Source of the DNA: Ophiosphaerella korrae
Lineage: Eukaryota > Ascomycota > Dothideomycetes > Pleosporales > Phaeosphaeriaceae
Reading direction: 5' to 3'
Length of the DNA stretch: 64,000 nucleotides
Assembly (NCBI GenBank): GCA_028456385.1
Contig: JALNQF010000209.1
Span: 1-64,000, forward strand
Below, piece by piece: positions 25,670-38,279 of this stretch. Under the pieces are notes generated by a model. The model searched no databases and was not told the origin of the DNA. It saw nothing but the letters and a program-made list of their open reading frames with translations. A program made the translations under genes and the position numbers. Every line of letters starts with the position of its first letter. The first letter of the stretch is position 1.

Positions 25670-28600
25670 TTTCTTAAAGTAGTTAAAGTTATCTTCTAGC
25701 TCTTATATATCTTCTTATAGTTATCTTTTCTTATCTATTCTTATCTATTTTACTAAGTAGTAGTTTCTTCTATTATAGAATTAGTACTATAAAATTTCTT
25801 TAACTTTTTATTCTTTCTATTCTCTATATATATCTACTTTATATACTAGTAGTTCTACGTCTTGTAGTACTATCTTAAGTAGTGCTACGTAGAAGGTTAA
25901 GTATATTCTTATCTTATCTAGTAACTTTAGTTTAAATATAACTAGTATAACTTTTTTCTTAATTTTATATAGTCTTATCTTAACGTAGTCTAGTTTAGAA
26001 CTTAGTTGTTTACTTTTTATATTCCTTTATACTAACTATACTTTTTCTCTCTTTCTAAATTAAAGTCCTTTTTAGTATTTTTTATTATAGTACTTTACTA
26101 TCTAATTATATAGGAATTCTATATCCTATCTTAGTTAGTTATATATATCTCTAAGTTTATTAGTAAGGTTTTCTTCTCTTAGAAACTAGGATTCCTTAGT
26201 TCTTAGTATTTAATATATACTAGAGTTAAATCCGTAGTTTATAAAAAAGAGTAATACTCCTATTACTATATTCTTTACGCTATTATATATTAATTATACT
26301 ATAAGTAATAGCTATACCTAGTTATTCTAGTTGTAGTTAAGGTAACACCTTAAGTACTATTCTACTATCTAATTTATTTATTTAGATTATCTATCTATTT
26401 ATAGGTAGTATACTATTAATATTATATATCTAACTCCTAATTATACTATTATTATTCCCTATAGTTTTAATATAAACCTTATATCTCTATCTATAATTAT
26501 CTTATCTAGTAGTCTATATTAACTAATTATAGTTCCTAGAACCTAGTACGTAGTAACTTCTATCCTACTCTTCTCTTTATATAGTCTAAAGTATAAGTAC
26601 TTTATAAGTTTATTTACTATTATTAGAATTCTATTATATTTAACTCCTAATATTAGGTTTTTAGACTTAGGTAGCTTTGTAATAAAGTCTATTATAATAA
26701 CTCTCTATAGTTATTTTAGTACTTCTACTAGTTATAGTATTCTATATAGTATGTATCTACTATATTTATTTCTATAGTATTCTATATAGTCTTGTAGTAC
26801 TTCTATTACTAGCTATCTTACTTTTAGGATATAGTAGTTATATAGTATTCTATCTAAGGTTTTATTAATTCCTTAGTATCTATACGCTAGTAATTTGTAG
26901 AATTATTATATAAATTCTCTTTAGATTTTCTTTAAGATATATATTCTTCTATAGGCTTATATAAATCCTTCCTAGATTTCTAGTTTCTCTATTTCTTTAG
27001 ATACTTCTTGCGTTACTTTCTAAATCTATTTATCTAGCTCGCTACTCTTTCTTTTAAGTATTATAGCTATTTTAAGTATATTTAAGACTAAATATCTTCT
27101 TTTATTCTTAACTAGAACTATACTAGTAGTATTTACTTCTTATGAATCTAGTCTTCTACTAAAGGTATCTATAAATTAGTTATCTTTCTCTTTTATATAT
27201 ATAATTTCTAAATTAAATATTAATAAGAATTCCTACTATCTTATATAGTATTGTAATAGTTCTTTATTTAGTATAAATCCTATAAGATTCTTATAGTCTA
27301 TATAGACCTTTATTTAGTATTTTACTCTTTATAAGTATACTCTCTACTATTTAAATACTTTATAGATTACTAGTATCTCTTTATTATAGATTAAGTAATT
27401 AAGCTTTACTAGCTTTATTTTCTTAGAGAAGTATTTAACTAAGTATTCTTATTTAGTCCTTAGGTCTTCTTGTATTAGTGCTATTCTATAGACTAAGTTA
27501 GATGCGTCTATTTTTACTATTACTAGTAGGTCTAGGTTATATATTCTAATAACTAAGTTTTCTATAAACTTCTTTTTAATCTTATTAAATACTTTATCGC
27601 ATTCTTCTATTTATTTAAATAGCGTATCTTTCTTTATAAGTTTTATTATAGGTTCTATATCTTTAGACTATCTTACTATTAACTTTCTATAAAAGTTCGC
27701 TAGCCTATAAAATTATTATACCTCTTTTAGGTTCTTTAGTGTTAGCTATTTATTAATTAACTTAATCTTCTCTAGGTTAATCTTTATTTTTCCTAGTTTA
27801 CTAATAAATCCTAGGAAGTCTATTTCCTTTATATAGAATTTGTATTTTTTTATCTTAAAGAATAGTTTATTCTTTACTAGTTTATCTAGTACTTTATATA
27901 TATATTGTACGTGTTCTTTCTCTATTTCTAAAAATATAAAGATATTATCTAAGTATATAAATATAAATATATCTAAGTACTCTCTTAGTACTATATTAAT
28001 TCTTTCTTAGAACGCTACTAGTACGTTTATTAATCTAAATAGTATAACTAAGTATTTGTATAGTTTATACTATATTCTAAACGTAGTTTTCTATTTATCT
28101 CCTTTCTTAATTCTAATCTAGTAGTAGGCGTTTTAGATATCTAGTTTTATAAAAATCTTTACTTTTTATAATCTATTTTGTATTTTATCTATTTATAGTA
28201 AGAGGTATTAGTTTTTGTTTATAATTACGTTATTTTTTTTAAAGTCTACGTAAGGTCTTTTATTACTTATCCTTTTCTTATCTATAAATATAAGTCTATA
28301 TACTACTAAGGATTTAGATTCCTATATCTATCTTTTTCTTATTACGTTTTTAATAAATAATTATTTAATTTTAGATTTTTCTTCTATTTTTCTATAAACT
28401 AGGCTCTATCCTATATTCTTATCTTTTTCTAGGTCTATTACTAAATCCTATAGCTAATATTCTAGAAGATATTCTTTAGGTTCTATAAGCTATTTTTCCT
28501 ATTTCTTATATTCTTTAGGGAATTTTCCTTTATAAGTACTTAGGTTTGCCTTTAATATATCTATCTTGTAGTAGTTAATTTTACCTATTCTCTAATTAAT

Positions 28601-31083
28601 ATATAGGTTAGTTATTTGTAACTATAGTATTCCTAATATTATATCTTATTTATTATTAATTGTTATTATATCTATAACTATATTTTTTTTTGTTATTCTT
28701 TCTAGTTCTAGCGTAAAAAGAACTATTTTAAACCTAATAGGTTCTTAGAATAGTTTTCCTTTAATTATACTTAATTATTAAAAGTACTTCTTTATTATAT
28801 AACGTATTCCTTATATTTCTATAAACTTCTTTAATATAAAGATTTTTATAGCTCTACTATTAATTATTAATTATACTTTCTTTCTTTAGTATATACTTAT
28901 CTTTATAATATATAGGCCTCTTATACCTTCTAGCTATTCTTATTTAGGTAATTTTATAAATTATCTATTCTTCTAAGGCTATAGCCTTACTTTAAGTTTA
29001 TATTCTTTGTATTTTAGATATTTATTATATATATATTTATACTATAGTCCTCTTTAGACGTATTTTTTAGATAGTTTTAGTCTAGGCCTTATTACTATAT
29101 AACCTTCTTCTAAGATTATTTCTTATCCTTAGATATCTTCTACTAGAATTACTCTTATATAATTATAGCCTCTTCTTCTTATAAGCTATACTCTATTATT
29201 TACTTTAAGGTTTCTATATATAATATAATTCTTATCTAGGTATAATATCTATAATACCTTAAAATATACTAGATGTTTTAGGTTTATTATTTTGTTATCT
29301 CCTTCCTAGTACTTATCTTTTCTAGGTATTTCTTGTGTTAGGATATAGTATACTATTAGTACTCTTAGTATATAGGCTTTATTAATCTATTATATCTTTT
29401 TTATAAGGTACTACTACTCTTTTTATATAAGTATTTTTCTTACTATAACTATATATTACTTTATTTATTCTTAAAATAGTATAAACTTTATTTCTTTAGG
29501 ATTACGCTCTTTTTAGTCTTTGTACGCTTCTTCTATACTTATAATTAGTAAGTATTTCTAAATAAATTTCTATTCTTTATTTTATTCCTCTATATCTATT
29601 ATTATATAGCTATTATAGCTATATATATCTAGCTAGGTATACTTTATACTTCTTATACTTACTTATTTCTTACTTTCTTTTAGTCTTTTAGAAGAAGCTA
29701 TAGTAGTCTCTTTATCTTATACTTATTCTTTAGCCTAGATTAATAGAATCTAGGGCTCTTCCTCTTCTAAATCTTCTATTAGTAGGTCTATTATATATAC
29801 TATTTCTTCTAGCTATACTTTTATTCTTTCTTTTATTACTACTACTTTATTTTTCTATAAGAACTATCTTACTTCCTACTTACTAGAAAAATATATATAG
29901 TAGTTATCTTTGTAATAAAAAGACTAATAGAGTATTATATATTATAATTCTTTACTCCTAGCTACTTTTTCTTAGGGTTTAGCTTATATTTTTAGTACTT
30001 CCTTCTTGCTTTTAGTTATCTTTAACTAGGCTTCCTTATCTTTCTTATAGTCTTTACTTCTATAGTCTTTTATAAAGTATTTTAGTTTTCTATATTTATA
30101 ATATACTATATCTTTCTTTTTTTATAATTAGTAATCTTTTATATAGTAGCCTTTCTTACTATAGTTAAAGTACGTAAAGTCTTTATTTTTATTTTTATTT
30201 TATCTTTATTAGCGTTAAGGATTATAAAGTCTCTTTTATCCTAGTTCTAAGTAGATCCTTTATACTTATTCTTCTTCTATTCTCTAAGGTTATTATTAAT
30301 TTATATTACCTATTATTTTAGAGCTTCTAGTATTCTAGGTTTCTCTATATAGATTATCTTGTATTAGATTTTTAAGTTTAGTTTTTGTTTAAATTGTAAT
30401 ATTAAAGCTAATTTATTCTATTCTATATTTTATAATAGTTATTTAAACTATAATATATATTCTAGAATACTCTTACTTTATATAAGCTTTTCTAGCCTTT
30501 CTTTAGCTTATTAGGTAATATCTATATCTCTAAATACTACTCTTATTTATTTAGTAAAGTATTTATACCTTCTAAAAATAGCTCTAGTTTTATCTTTCTA
30601 GGTTATTAGGGTATATATTGTATAATCTATCTAGTAAGGTTTAAACTATCTTATTATATCTTCTTTAAGGTATATTCTAATATATATTACCTTCTTTTCT
30701 TCTATATTAAAGTATAGTACTTATATATCTATCTAGAGTTAAGCTAAAGCTATAAAAGGTCTTAATTTCTCTCTTATTCTATTAAACTTCTTAAGTATAG
30801 GTATCTTTAGTAGTTTCTTTATTGTACTTATTTCTAAGCGTTACGTAATTAATTCTATTTAGTTTTATTCTTTAATAATAGCTTTAATCTAGGCCTTGTT
30901 TTACTTTATATATTCCTAGAGTTCCTTATTCTAGGTTTTTAAGGTATTAATTACTATTTTTATATCTTCTTTTTTAGAGATTAAGTTATTTATATATTCT
31001 CTAACTACTTTCTATATAGTGTTATCTAACTTATAACTACTTATAGGTGCCTTAGCTACTTATTTAGTTAAACTTTCTACTAT
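25670..31083 (-). pseudogene. Decayed gag-pol polyprotein of C
   Basis: Collinear with the A1 and B polyproteins in antisense. TAG/TAA replace Gln codons in every domain and the gag start codon reads ATA. No functional product is possible. Confidence 0.8.
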
Positions 31084-31144
31084 CGTATTAGCTAGACTAT
31101 ACACTACTTACGCTTTACTCCTTGTAATAACTAAATTAGTAAGG

Positions 31145-31585
31145 TATAATAGGTACACTAGGATTAACTTCCTAGTAACCTTTAGGTTATTAGTAGATTA
31201 TAAGGTAATAATAAAAGCTTATACTATAATTAGTAATAACTATAAATAATAGTTAATTTATATATATAATGTTAAGTATTAGTGTTCTAGGTTAAAGATT
31301 AGATTACTAATACTATCCTAATAATACATAATACTACTAACTATATACCTATATTTTTTAGCTAGCTTTGTGCTTTATATTTACTAAGATCGCGAATCGC
31401 GAATTTATTACGTGCTTAGCTTTATACTTTATATTTACTAAGATCGTAAATTGTAAATTTATTACGTATCTCTATTATAGTTAGTTTTCTAATTAAGTTC
31501 GTTACTTTATAGATTATACGCGCTATCGTTATCTATAGTAGGGCTAATTAGCTTAAGTTAGTTTTCTCTTGTTATAACTATAACA
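31145..31585 (-). repeat. 5' LTR of C (family I)
   Basis: 441 bp, the same length as its partner. It retains the gatcgcgaatcgcgaa palindrome at about 31,390-31,405 that is decayed in most other copies. The target duplication aatat follows. Confidence 0.86.
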
Positions 31586-31619
31586 AATATTAGCTATAAC
31601 ATTTAGTAATAAACTTAGA

Positions 31620-34600
31620 AAAAAACAAAGATATAGGATAGAGCCTAGTTTATAGAAAAATAGAAGAAGAATCTAAGATTAAATAAGTATTTATTAAAAA
31701 CGTAATAAGAAAAGAATAAATATAAGAATCTAAATCCTTAGTAGTATATAGACTTATATTTATAGATAAGAAAGAAATAAGTAATAAAAGACTTTATGTA
31801 GATTTTAGAAAAACTAACGTAATTATAAATAAAAACTAATACTCCTTATAACAAATAGATAAAATATAAAATAAACTATAAAAAGTAAAGATCTTTATAA
31901 AACTAGATATCTAAAACGCCTACTACTAAATTAGAATTAAGAAATATAATAAATAGAAAATAGTATTTAGAATATAATATAAACTATATAAATATTTAGT
32001 TATACCTTTTAGATTAATAAACGTACTAGTAGCTTTCTAAGAAAGAATTAATATAGTACTAAGAAAGTACTTAGATGTATTTATATTTATATACCTAGAT
32101 AACATCTTTATATTCTTAGAAATAGAAGGTAAATACGTATAATATATATATAAAGTATTAGAAAAACTAGTAGAAAATAAGCTATTCCTTAAAATAAGAA
32201 AATACAAATTCTATATAAAAGAAATAGACTTCCTTAGATTTATTATTAAACTAGGAAAAATAATAATTAATCTAGAAAAAATTAAGTTAATTAATAAATA
32301 GCTAATACTAAAGAATATAAAAGAAGTATAATAATTTTATAAACTAGTAAACTTTTATAGAAAGTTAATAGTAAGATAGTCTAAAGATATAGAACTTATA
32401 AAAAAACTTATAAAGAAAGATATACTATTTAAATAGATAAAGGAATATAATAAAGTATTTAATAAGATTAAAAGAAAGTTTATAAAAAACCTAGTTATTA
32501 GAATATATAACTCTAACCTACTAGTAATAGTAAAAATAGACGTATCTAACTTAGTCTATAGAATAGTACTAATATAAAAAGATCTAAGGACTAAACAAGA
32601 ATACTTAGTTAAGTACTTCTCTAAGAAAATAAAGCTAGTAGAGCTTAACTACTTAATCTATAATAAAGATATACTAGTAATCTATAAAGTATTTAAATAG
32701 TAGAGAGTATACTTATAAAGAGTAAAATACTAAACAAAGGTCTATATAGACTATAAGAATTTTATAAGATTTATAATAAATAAAGAACTATTATAATACT
32801 ATATAAGATAGTAGGAATTCCTATTAATATTTAACTTAGAAATTATATATACAAAAAGAAAAGATAACTAACTTATAGATATCTTTAGTAGAAGACTAGA
32901 TTTATAAGAAGAAGTAAATACTACTAGTATAGTTCTAGTTAAAAACAAAGAAGGATACTTAATCCTAAATATACTTAAAATAGCTACAATACTTAAAAGA
33001 AAAAGTAGCGAGCTAGACAAATAGATTTAGAAAATAACGTAAGAAATATCTAAAGAAATAGAGAAACTAGAAATCTAAAAAGGATTTATATAAGCCTATA
33101 GAAGAATATATATTCTAAGGAAGATCTAAAGAGAATTTATATAATAATTCTATAAATTACTAGTATATAGATATTAAGGTATTAATAAAACTTTAGATAG
33201 GTTACTATAAGACTACTATATCTTAAAAGTAAGATAACTAGTAATAGAAGTACTATAAAACTATATAGAGTATTATAGAAATAAATATAGTAGATATATA
33301 CTATATAGAATACTATAACTAGTAAAAGTACTAGAATAACTATAGAGAGTTATTATAATAGATATTATTACAAAACTACTAAAGTCTAAAGATCTTATAT
33401 TAGGAGTTAAATATAATAGAACTCTAATAATAGTAGATAAACTTATAAAGTACTTATACTTTAGACTATATAAAGAGAAAAGTAGAGTAGAAGTTACTAT
33501 ATACTAGGTTCTAAGAACTATAATTAGTTAATATAGACTACTAGACAAGATAATTATAGATAGAGACGTAAGATTTATATTAAAACTCTAAGGAATAATA
33601 ATAGTATAGTTAGGAGTTAGATATATAATATCTATAGCGTACTACCTATAGATAGATAAATAATTAGAACGTATAAACTAAATAGTAGAATAATACTTAA
33701 GATACTACTTTAACTATAACTAGAATAACTAAGTATAGCTACTACCTATAGTATAGTTAGTATATAATAGCGTAAAGAATATAGTAATAAAAGTATTACT
33801 TTTCTTTATAAACTATAGATTTAACCCTAGTATATATTAAATACTAAGAACTAAGAAATCCTAGTTACTAAGTGTTACGGGCTCACTAGGGTCAACTTCC
33901 TAATAGCCTAGATAGGTGTTAGTAGATTGTAAGGTAATAACAAAAGCTCGTGTTGTAATCTACAATAGGCTATAAATAATAGAAGATGTTTCGCAACTAT
34001 CTTTGTATTATTACTCGTAGTTAATAATTAAATTACTAATACTATCTTAATAATGCGCATCGCTACTAACTATATACTTGTCCTAATCTGTTAATCTATT
34101 ACTACTAAGAACAATAGATTATAGATTACCTTAATCTATAATCTATTAACGCTAAGAGTCTATAGATTATAGATTACTCTTAGGTGTCCTAATTATGTGT
34201 AGTTTCCTAATTAAGTTCGTATTCTTCGTGTTTGTAAGAACTTAATCCTTTAGTTATAGGGCTAATTAGTTCTATCTATATTTCTCTTGTTACTATCGTA
34301 ATACTAAGAAGAGAAAACCTTACTAATAGACTTAGAGATATATATAACTAACTAAGACAAGATATAGAGTTCTTATATAATTAAATAGTAAAATACTATA
34401 ATAAAAAATATTAAGAGGAACCCTAATTTAAAAAGAGAAAAAAAGTATAGTTAGTATAAAAGAATATAAAAAGCAAGAGACTAAGTTCTAAACTAAACTA
34501 TATTAAGATAAAACTATATAAAATTAAGGAAGAAGTTATACTAGTTATATTTAAATTAAAACTACTAGATAAAATAAAGATATACCTAACTTTCTATATA

Positions 34601-34840
34601 GCGCTACTTAAAATAGTACTATAAAATATAGAACTACTAGTATATAAAGTAGATACGTATAGAGAATAAGAAGAATAGAAAGTTAAAGAAATCTTATAAT
34701 ACTAGTTCTATAATAGAAGGAATTACTACTTAGTAAAATAGATAAGAATAGATAAAAAAGGGTAACTATAAGAAGATATATAAGAACTAGAAGATAACCT
34801 TAATTACTTTAAGAAACTAGAGGAGTTCTAAAGTTAAAAC
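31620..34840 (+). pseudogene. Decayed pol fragment of D (RT to chromodomain)
   Basis: This is the 3' two thirds of the polyprotein, split by the solo LTR at 33873-34303 within the integrase. RT core is near 32,092-32,103, RNase H at about 32,500-32,900, integrase at about 33,110-33,867, and chromodomain at about 34,660-34,830. Stops occur at Gln positions. Confidence 0.8.
33873..34303 (-). repeat. Solo LTR (family II) inside D
   Basis: A 431-bp LTR starting tgttacgggctcac and ending tcgtaata, closely matching the B LTRs. It is flanked by a perfect ctaag duplication (33868-33872 and 34304-34308) with no internal region. This is the product of LTR-LTR recombination after insertion into the D integrase. 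It retains more TG/CG words than neighbouring sequence. Confidence 0.9.
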
Positions 34841-35484
34841 TTTCTAGAGCACCTTGTAGTAAACTAAGAAAATCTACAATATTACTAGTAGATAGAGAGG
34901 TAATAGGAACGCCTAATACAATAGGAGCTAGAGTAGCCTCTATAGTATCTTTAAAGTCTATTTTAGCCTCTAAAGTATAAGACTATTTAGACAATTTAGT
35001 ATTATTATAAGCTTTTATCTTACAAAGATACTTAATATAAGAATAAATATCTACTAGCTTATAAAGAGTTAGCTTACACTTAGCCTTAGCTTCTATAAGC
35101 TATAATAATAGTATCTCTTAAGCTTAGTTAATAGCTCGCCCTATACAATTTAGTAAGAAAAGACTATATAGAAATTAAACACTTATACTCTATAAGAGAA
35201 ATACTAGAAAGAGTATATTTATATTAAATATTAGTAAGAATATACTTACTATAATACTTACTATCTTTTAAAGATATAAGATAGGTAAGCTTTAATTAAG
35301 CGTAATAGGCGCAAGGAAATATTTTAACTTTATTACAAGTAATATAAGTAATAAGAAGAAGTTTATTATAATTAGAGTAAGAAGATATAGAGAATAATAA
35401 GGAACTAGAAATAAATAAAGAAACTAGACTAATAACCTTAGGCCTAGGATAGGAAAACCAGAACCTACTTAAAGAGGAGAATAG

Positions 35485-35925
35485 TATTATAGTTATAATA
35501 AGAGAAACCTAACTTAAGCTAATTAGCTCTACTCTAGATAATAATAGTATATATAATCTATAGAGTAATAAACTTAATTAGGAAACTAACTACAATAAAG
35601 ATACGTAACAAATTTATAATTTATAATCTTAGTAAATATAAAGTATAAAGCTAAGTACGTAATAAATTTGTAATTTATAATCTTAGTAAATACAAAGTAT
35701 AAAGCTAGCTAAGAAATATAAGTATATAGTTAGTAATAACGCGTATTATTAGGATAGTATTAGTAATCTAATCTTTTAACTATAGAACGCTAATACAAGA
35801 TAGTTATAAAATATCTTCTATTATTTATAGTTATTACTAATTACTATATAAGCTTTTGTTATTACCTTATAATCTACTAATAACCTAGGGGTTATTAGGA
35901 AGTTAACCCTAGCGCACTTATTATA
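35485..35925 (+). repeat. 3' LTR of D (family I)
   Basis: 441 bp with two internal repeat copies, preceded by a purine-rich tract. It is followed by ttaag (35926-35930), which lies at the expected target position within the E gag sequence (compare ttaagtataggtatc in C near 30,791). Confidence 0.85.
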
Positions 35926-36745
35926 TTAAGTATAAGTATCTTTAGTAGCTTCTTTATTATACTTATCTCTAGTTATTAAGTAATTAGTTTTATTTAGTTT
36001 TATTCTTTAATAATAGCTTTAATTTAGGCCTTATTTTATTTTATATATTCTTAGAGTTCTTTATTTTAGGTTTCTAGGGCGTTAATTACTATCTTTATAT
36101 CTTCTTTTTCTAAAATTAAGTTGTTTAGATAGTCTTTAATTTACTTCTATATAGTATTATCTAATTTATAACTACTTATAGGTACTTTAGCTACTTTCTT
36201 AGTTAAACTTTCTACTATTATATTAGCTAGACTATGCGCTACTTACGCTTTACTTCTTGTAATAACTAAATTAGTAAGGTATAATAGGACTATCTATTAT
36301 TAACTATAGACAATCTCTTTTTAAGAGTATTAGTAGATTAAGAGTTAATAGTAAAAGTTTATATAAGTAATCTATAATAACTTATAAATAGTAGAAGATA
36401 TTTTACAACTATCTTGTACTAGTATTCTATAGTTAAAGGATTAAATTACTAATACTATCTTAATAATGCGTATTGCTACTAACTATATACTCTTATCCTC
36501 TTAGCGACTTCGTTGCTTTATAGTTGCTAAGATCGCAAATTTATAAATTTGTTATATAATTACTTTGCAACTTTGTGTTTACTAAGATCGCGAATTTACG
36601 AATTTATTATGTGTCCCTGTTATGGTTGGTTTCCTAATTAAGTTCGTTGTCCCATAGGTTATTACCCCGCTCATCCTATGCCTTATTAGCAGCTGAGCTT
36701 GGACTGATTGGCTCTATCTCGGTTTCTCTTGTTACTGCTGTAACA
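35926..36745 (-). mobile_element. Gypsy element E, 5' remnant bordering the gene island
   Basis: On the minus strand this is a 5' LTR (36280-36745) followed by leader and the first ~300 bp of gag (35,926-36,240). It is cut on the left by the D 3' LTR. The LTR ends tgctgtaaca; the next bases, gttac (36746-36750), would be its target duplication, but the partner end is lost. Within the LTR the left part is RIP-decayed, while from about 36,600 the sequence is of normal composition and preserves CA and TG words. Confidence 0.82.
36280..36745 (-). repeat. 5' LTR of E, partly spared by RIP
   Basis: 466 bp. It shares the ends and palindromic segments (gatcgcgaatttacgaattt near 36,585) of LTR family I. 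The outermost ~145 bp gives the least mutated view of the ancestral LTR in this window. Confidence 0.82.
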
Positions 36746-37097
36746 GTTACAAAATAATAGTAAAGTAGTAGAGAGAGAAGTAGGAAGAGTAGCAACTAAA
36801 GTAGTAGCTAGAACTCTCTAGTCTATGTGTATAGAGTAGCAATTGTAACTAGGTTGAGTGAATAAACATGATTTTCAGATGGGTGGCCAATTTCTGAGGG
36901 GTGGCTCGAAACCCCGGGTGGCTCGGAACCCTGTCGGCTAGCTTAGCAGGTGGCACATTGGCGGCGGCGGCAGGCACCAGGGTCTGAGCTTCACCTAGCT
37001 GAGGTCGCGCGTCACGTCGCCCGTTCAAACAATACGCGACGATATCAACGATTTCATCAACTCAGATACACACAACTCGAAATCGCCATTCGCAAAC
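36746..37097. promoter_or_regulatory. Spacer and presumed promoter of the PARP-type zinc-finger gene
   Basis: 352 bp of unmutated sequence between the LTR of E and the first start codon. It contains three copies of gggtggc or ggggtggctcg (36,880-36,930), the latter two followed by gaaccc-like words. I see no clear TATA box. The promoter function is inferred only from position. Confidence 0.35.
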
Positions 37098-38279
37098 ATG
37101 GTTGTGTCTCGCGTTGGTGGGTAATTCGACCATGATTCAAATATGGAAACTAACTGCTTCTTAGAGGAGTCGCCCAACAATCGTGCTGGTTGTTCCAATA
37201 AAGAGTGCAAAGATGCTAAAATCAAGATCACCAAGGGTGAATTCCGTTATGCCATCCAGGTCACCATCAATGAACATCAGAGCTGGCAGTACAGGCATTG
37301 GTATGTTGAACGCCCGTCCACTCTTGCTTTCTGCTGACACCTTTAGGGGATGCGTCACTCCTAAACAGATAGAGAATCTGATCGAGACGACTGAGGGTGA
37401 CACCGACATGGTTGATGGCTATGATGAAGTGCCTGCCGAGTACCAAGAAGAGATCAAATTTGCGTTGAAGAATGGTCACGTTCCTGACGAAGTCTGGAAG
37501 GGTGTAAGTCATTGCTCACCTAAATTACGCCTGCACAGCTTCACAATGCCGAGCCCACTACCCCAGCCAAACATCACTAAATTTTGTAGGACGTTGAGAA
37601 GAACCGACCCGGCCAGTCTGGCTTCCGTGCCCGCGTTACCAAGAAGAAGGCCGCAAAAGGTGCTGATGACGGCGATGCTGAAGAGGAACCCAAGAAGAAG
37701 CGTAGTCGCAAGGCAAAGGACGACGATGACGATGAAAAGTCAGAGGCGCCCGCCCCTAAGAAGAGGCGCGCCAAAGCCTCGAAAAAAGACGACGATGCCA
37801 GCGAGGAAGAAGCTCCACCGCCAAAGAAGGTTCGTGGCAAGAAGGCTGCTGAGGAGGATGATGACGCTGAAGGCGATGAAGCTCCTGCCCCTAAAAAAGG
37901 TAGGGGCAAGAAGGTGGCCACTAAGGCGGAGGACAAGGAGGAGGTGAAGGCTCCCGCAACAAAGAAGGTTAGGGGCAAAAAGGCGGCACCAAAAGAGGAA
38001 GAGGCCGAGGAAACTGAGAAGATCGAGGACGAAGAGGAGGCTCCCAAGCCAAAACGCAGCAAGAAGGCTGCACCAAAGAAGAAGGAAGAGGTCGAGGTTG
38101 ACAACGACGACGACATCGAGGAAGAGGAGGCACCCAAGCCCAAGCGTGGTAAGAAGGTTGCCGCTACCGATAGTGGCGCCAAAGCCCCACAGAAGAGGTT
38201 AGTATTTCATCCCTGTGGCATGGATTAGCACTGACATTTGATGTGTAGGGGTAAGAAGAAGGCTTCCACTGATGAGTAA
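37098..38279 (+). CDS. PARP-type zinc-finger, Lys/Glu-rich nuclear protein
   Basis: My model has five exons: 37098-37116, 37165-37300, 37347-37503, 37590-38197 and 38249-38279, giving 316 residues. All junctions keep frame; the last introns use GTAAGT and GTTAGT donors. Residues 6-60 form a PARP-type zinc finger (RVEESPNNRAGC start, second Cys four residues later, then HW followed by GCVTP), a fold that binds DNA ends or breaks. An acidic stretch (GYDEVPAEYQEE) and a WKGDVEKNRPGQSGF segment follow, as in fungal proteins of this group. The C-terminal two thirds is a disordered array of about six units pairing an AP-x-PKK/R-RGKKA basic patch with an Asp/Glu run. There is no PARP catalytic domain, so the role is probably chromatin or DNA binding. 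The last exon codes only a short basic tail. The gene is intact despite lying 350 bp from RIP-damaged DNA. Confidence 0.85.

Larger units (their letters stand above)
24561..31585 (-). mobile_element. Gypsy chromovirus C, full length, nested in D
   Basis: A minus-strand element of 7025 bp with 441-bp family I LTRs at 24561-25001 and 31145-31585 and a perfect target duplication, aatat (24556-24560 and 31586-31590). The interrupted D sequence reads straight across the insertion. Antisense domains: probable gag start near 31,083, zinc knuckles at about 30,060-30,190, RT YLDN near 27,944-27,957, integrase at about 26,200-26,950, and chromodomain at about 25,670-25,840. Heavily mutated by RIP. Confidence 0.9.
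24080..35925 (+). mobile_element. Gypsy chromovirus D, 5'-truncated, with two insertions
   Basis: The plus-strand copy starts abruptly in the protease region, with no 5' LTR or gag. It opens with four tandem copies of an 18-bp word containing tatactaaagaaag (24,062-24,152) that is single copy in A1 and A2. The element is interrupted by element C (24561-31585) and by a solo LTR (33873-34303). Retained parts are protease, RT (YLDN near 32,092-32,103), RNase H, integrase, chromodomain (about 34,660-34,830) and a 441-bp family I 3' LTR (35485-35925). The sequence after the LTR is the gag region of element E in the other orientation, so D inserted into E before losing its 5' half. Confidence 0.82.

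Noticed and set aside
1..36600. AT-rich block as centromere or mitochondrial DNA
   Set aside because: The mutation pattern (Gln codons to stops, loss of CA/TG) and nested LTR elements with target duplications are explained by RIP. A centromere cannot be excluded without CENP-A data, but nothing in the sequence requires it.
37183..37947. 254-codon plus-strand frame over the zinc-finger gene
   Set aside because: Wrong frame; the spliced frame gives the PARP-type zinc finger with conserved Cys/His residues, while this frame is an Arg/Pro-rich shadow.
37577..38182. 201-codon antisense Ser/Phe-rich frame
   Set aside because: Antisense image of the Lys/Glu/Ala repeat array of the zinc-finger protein.
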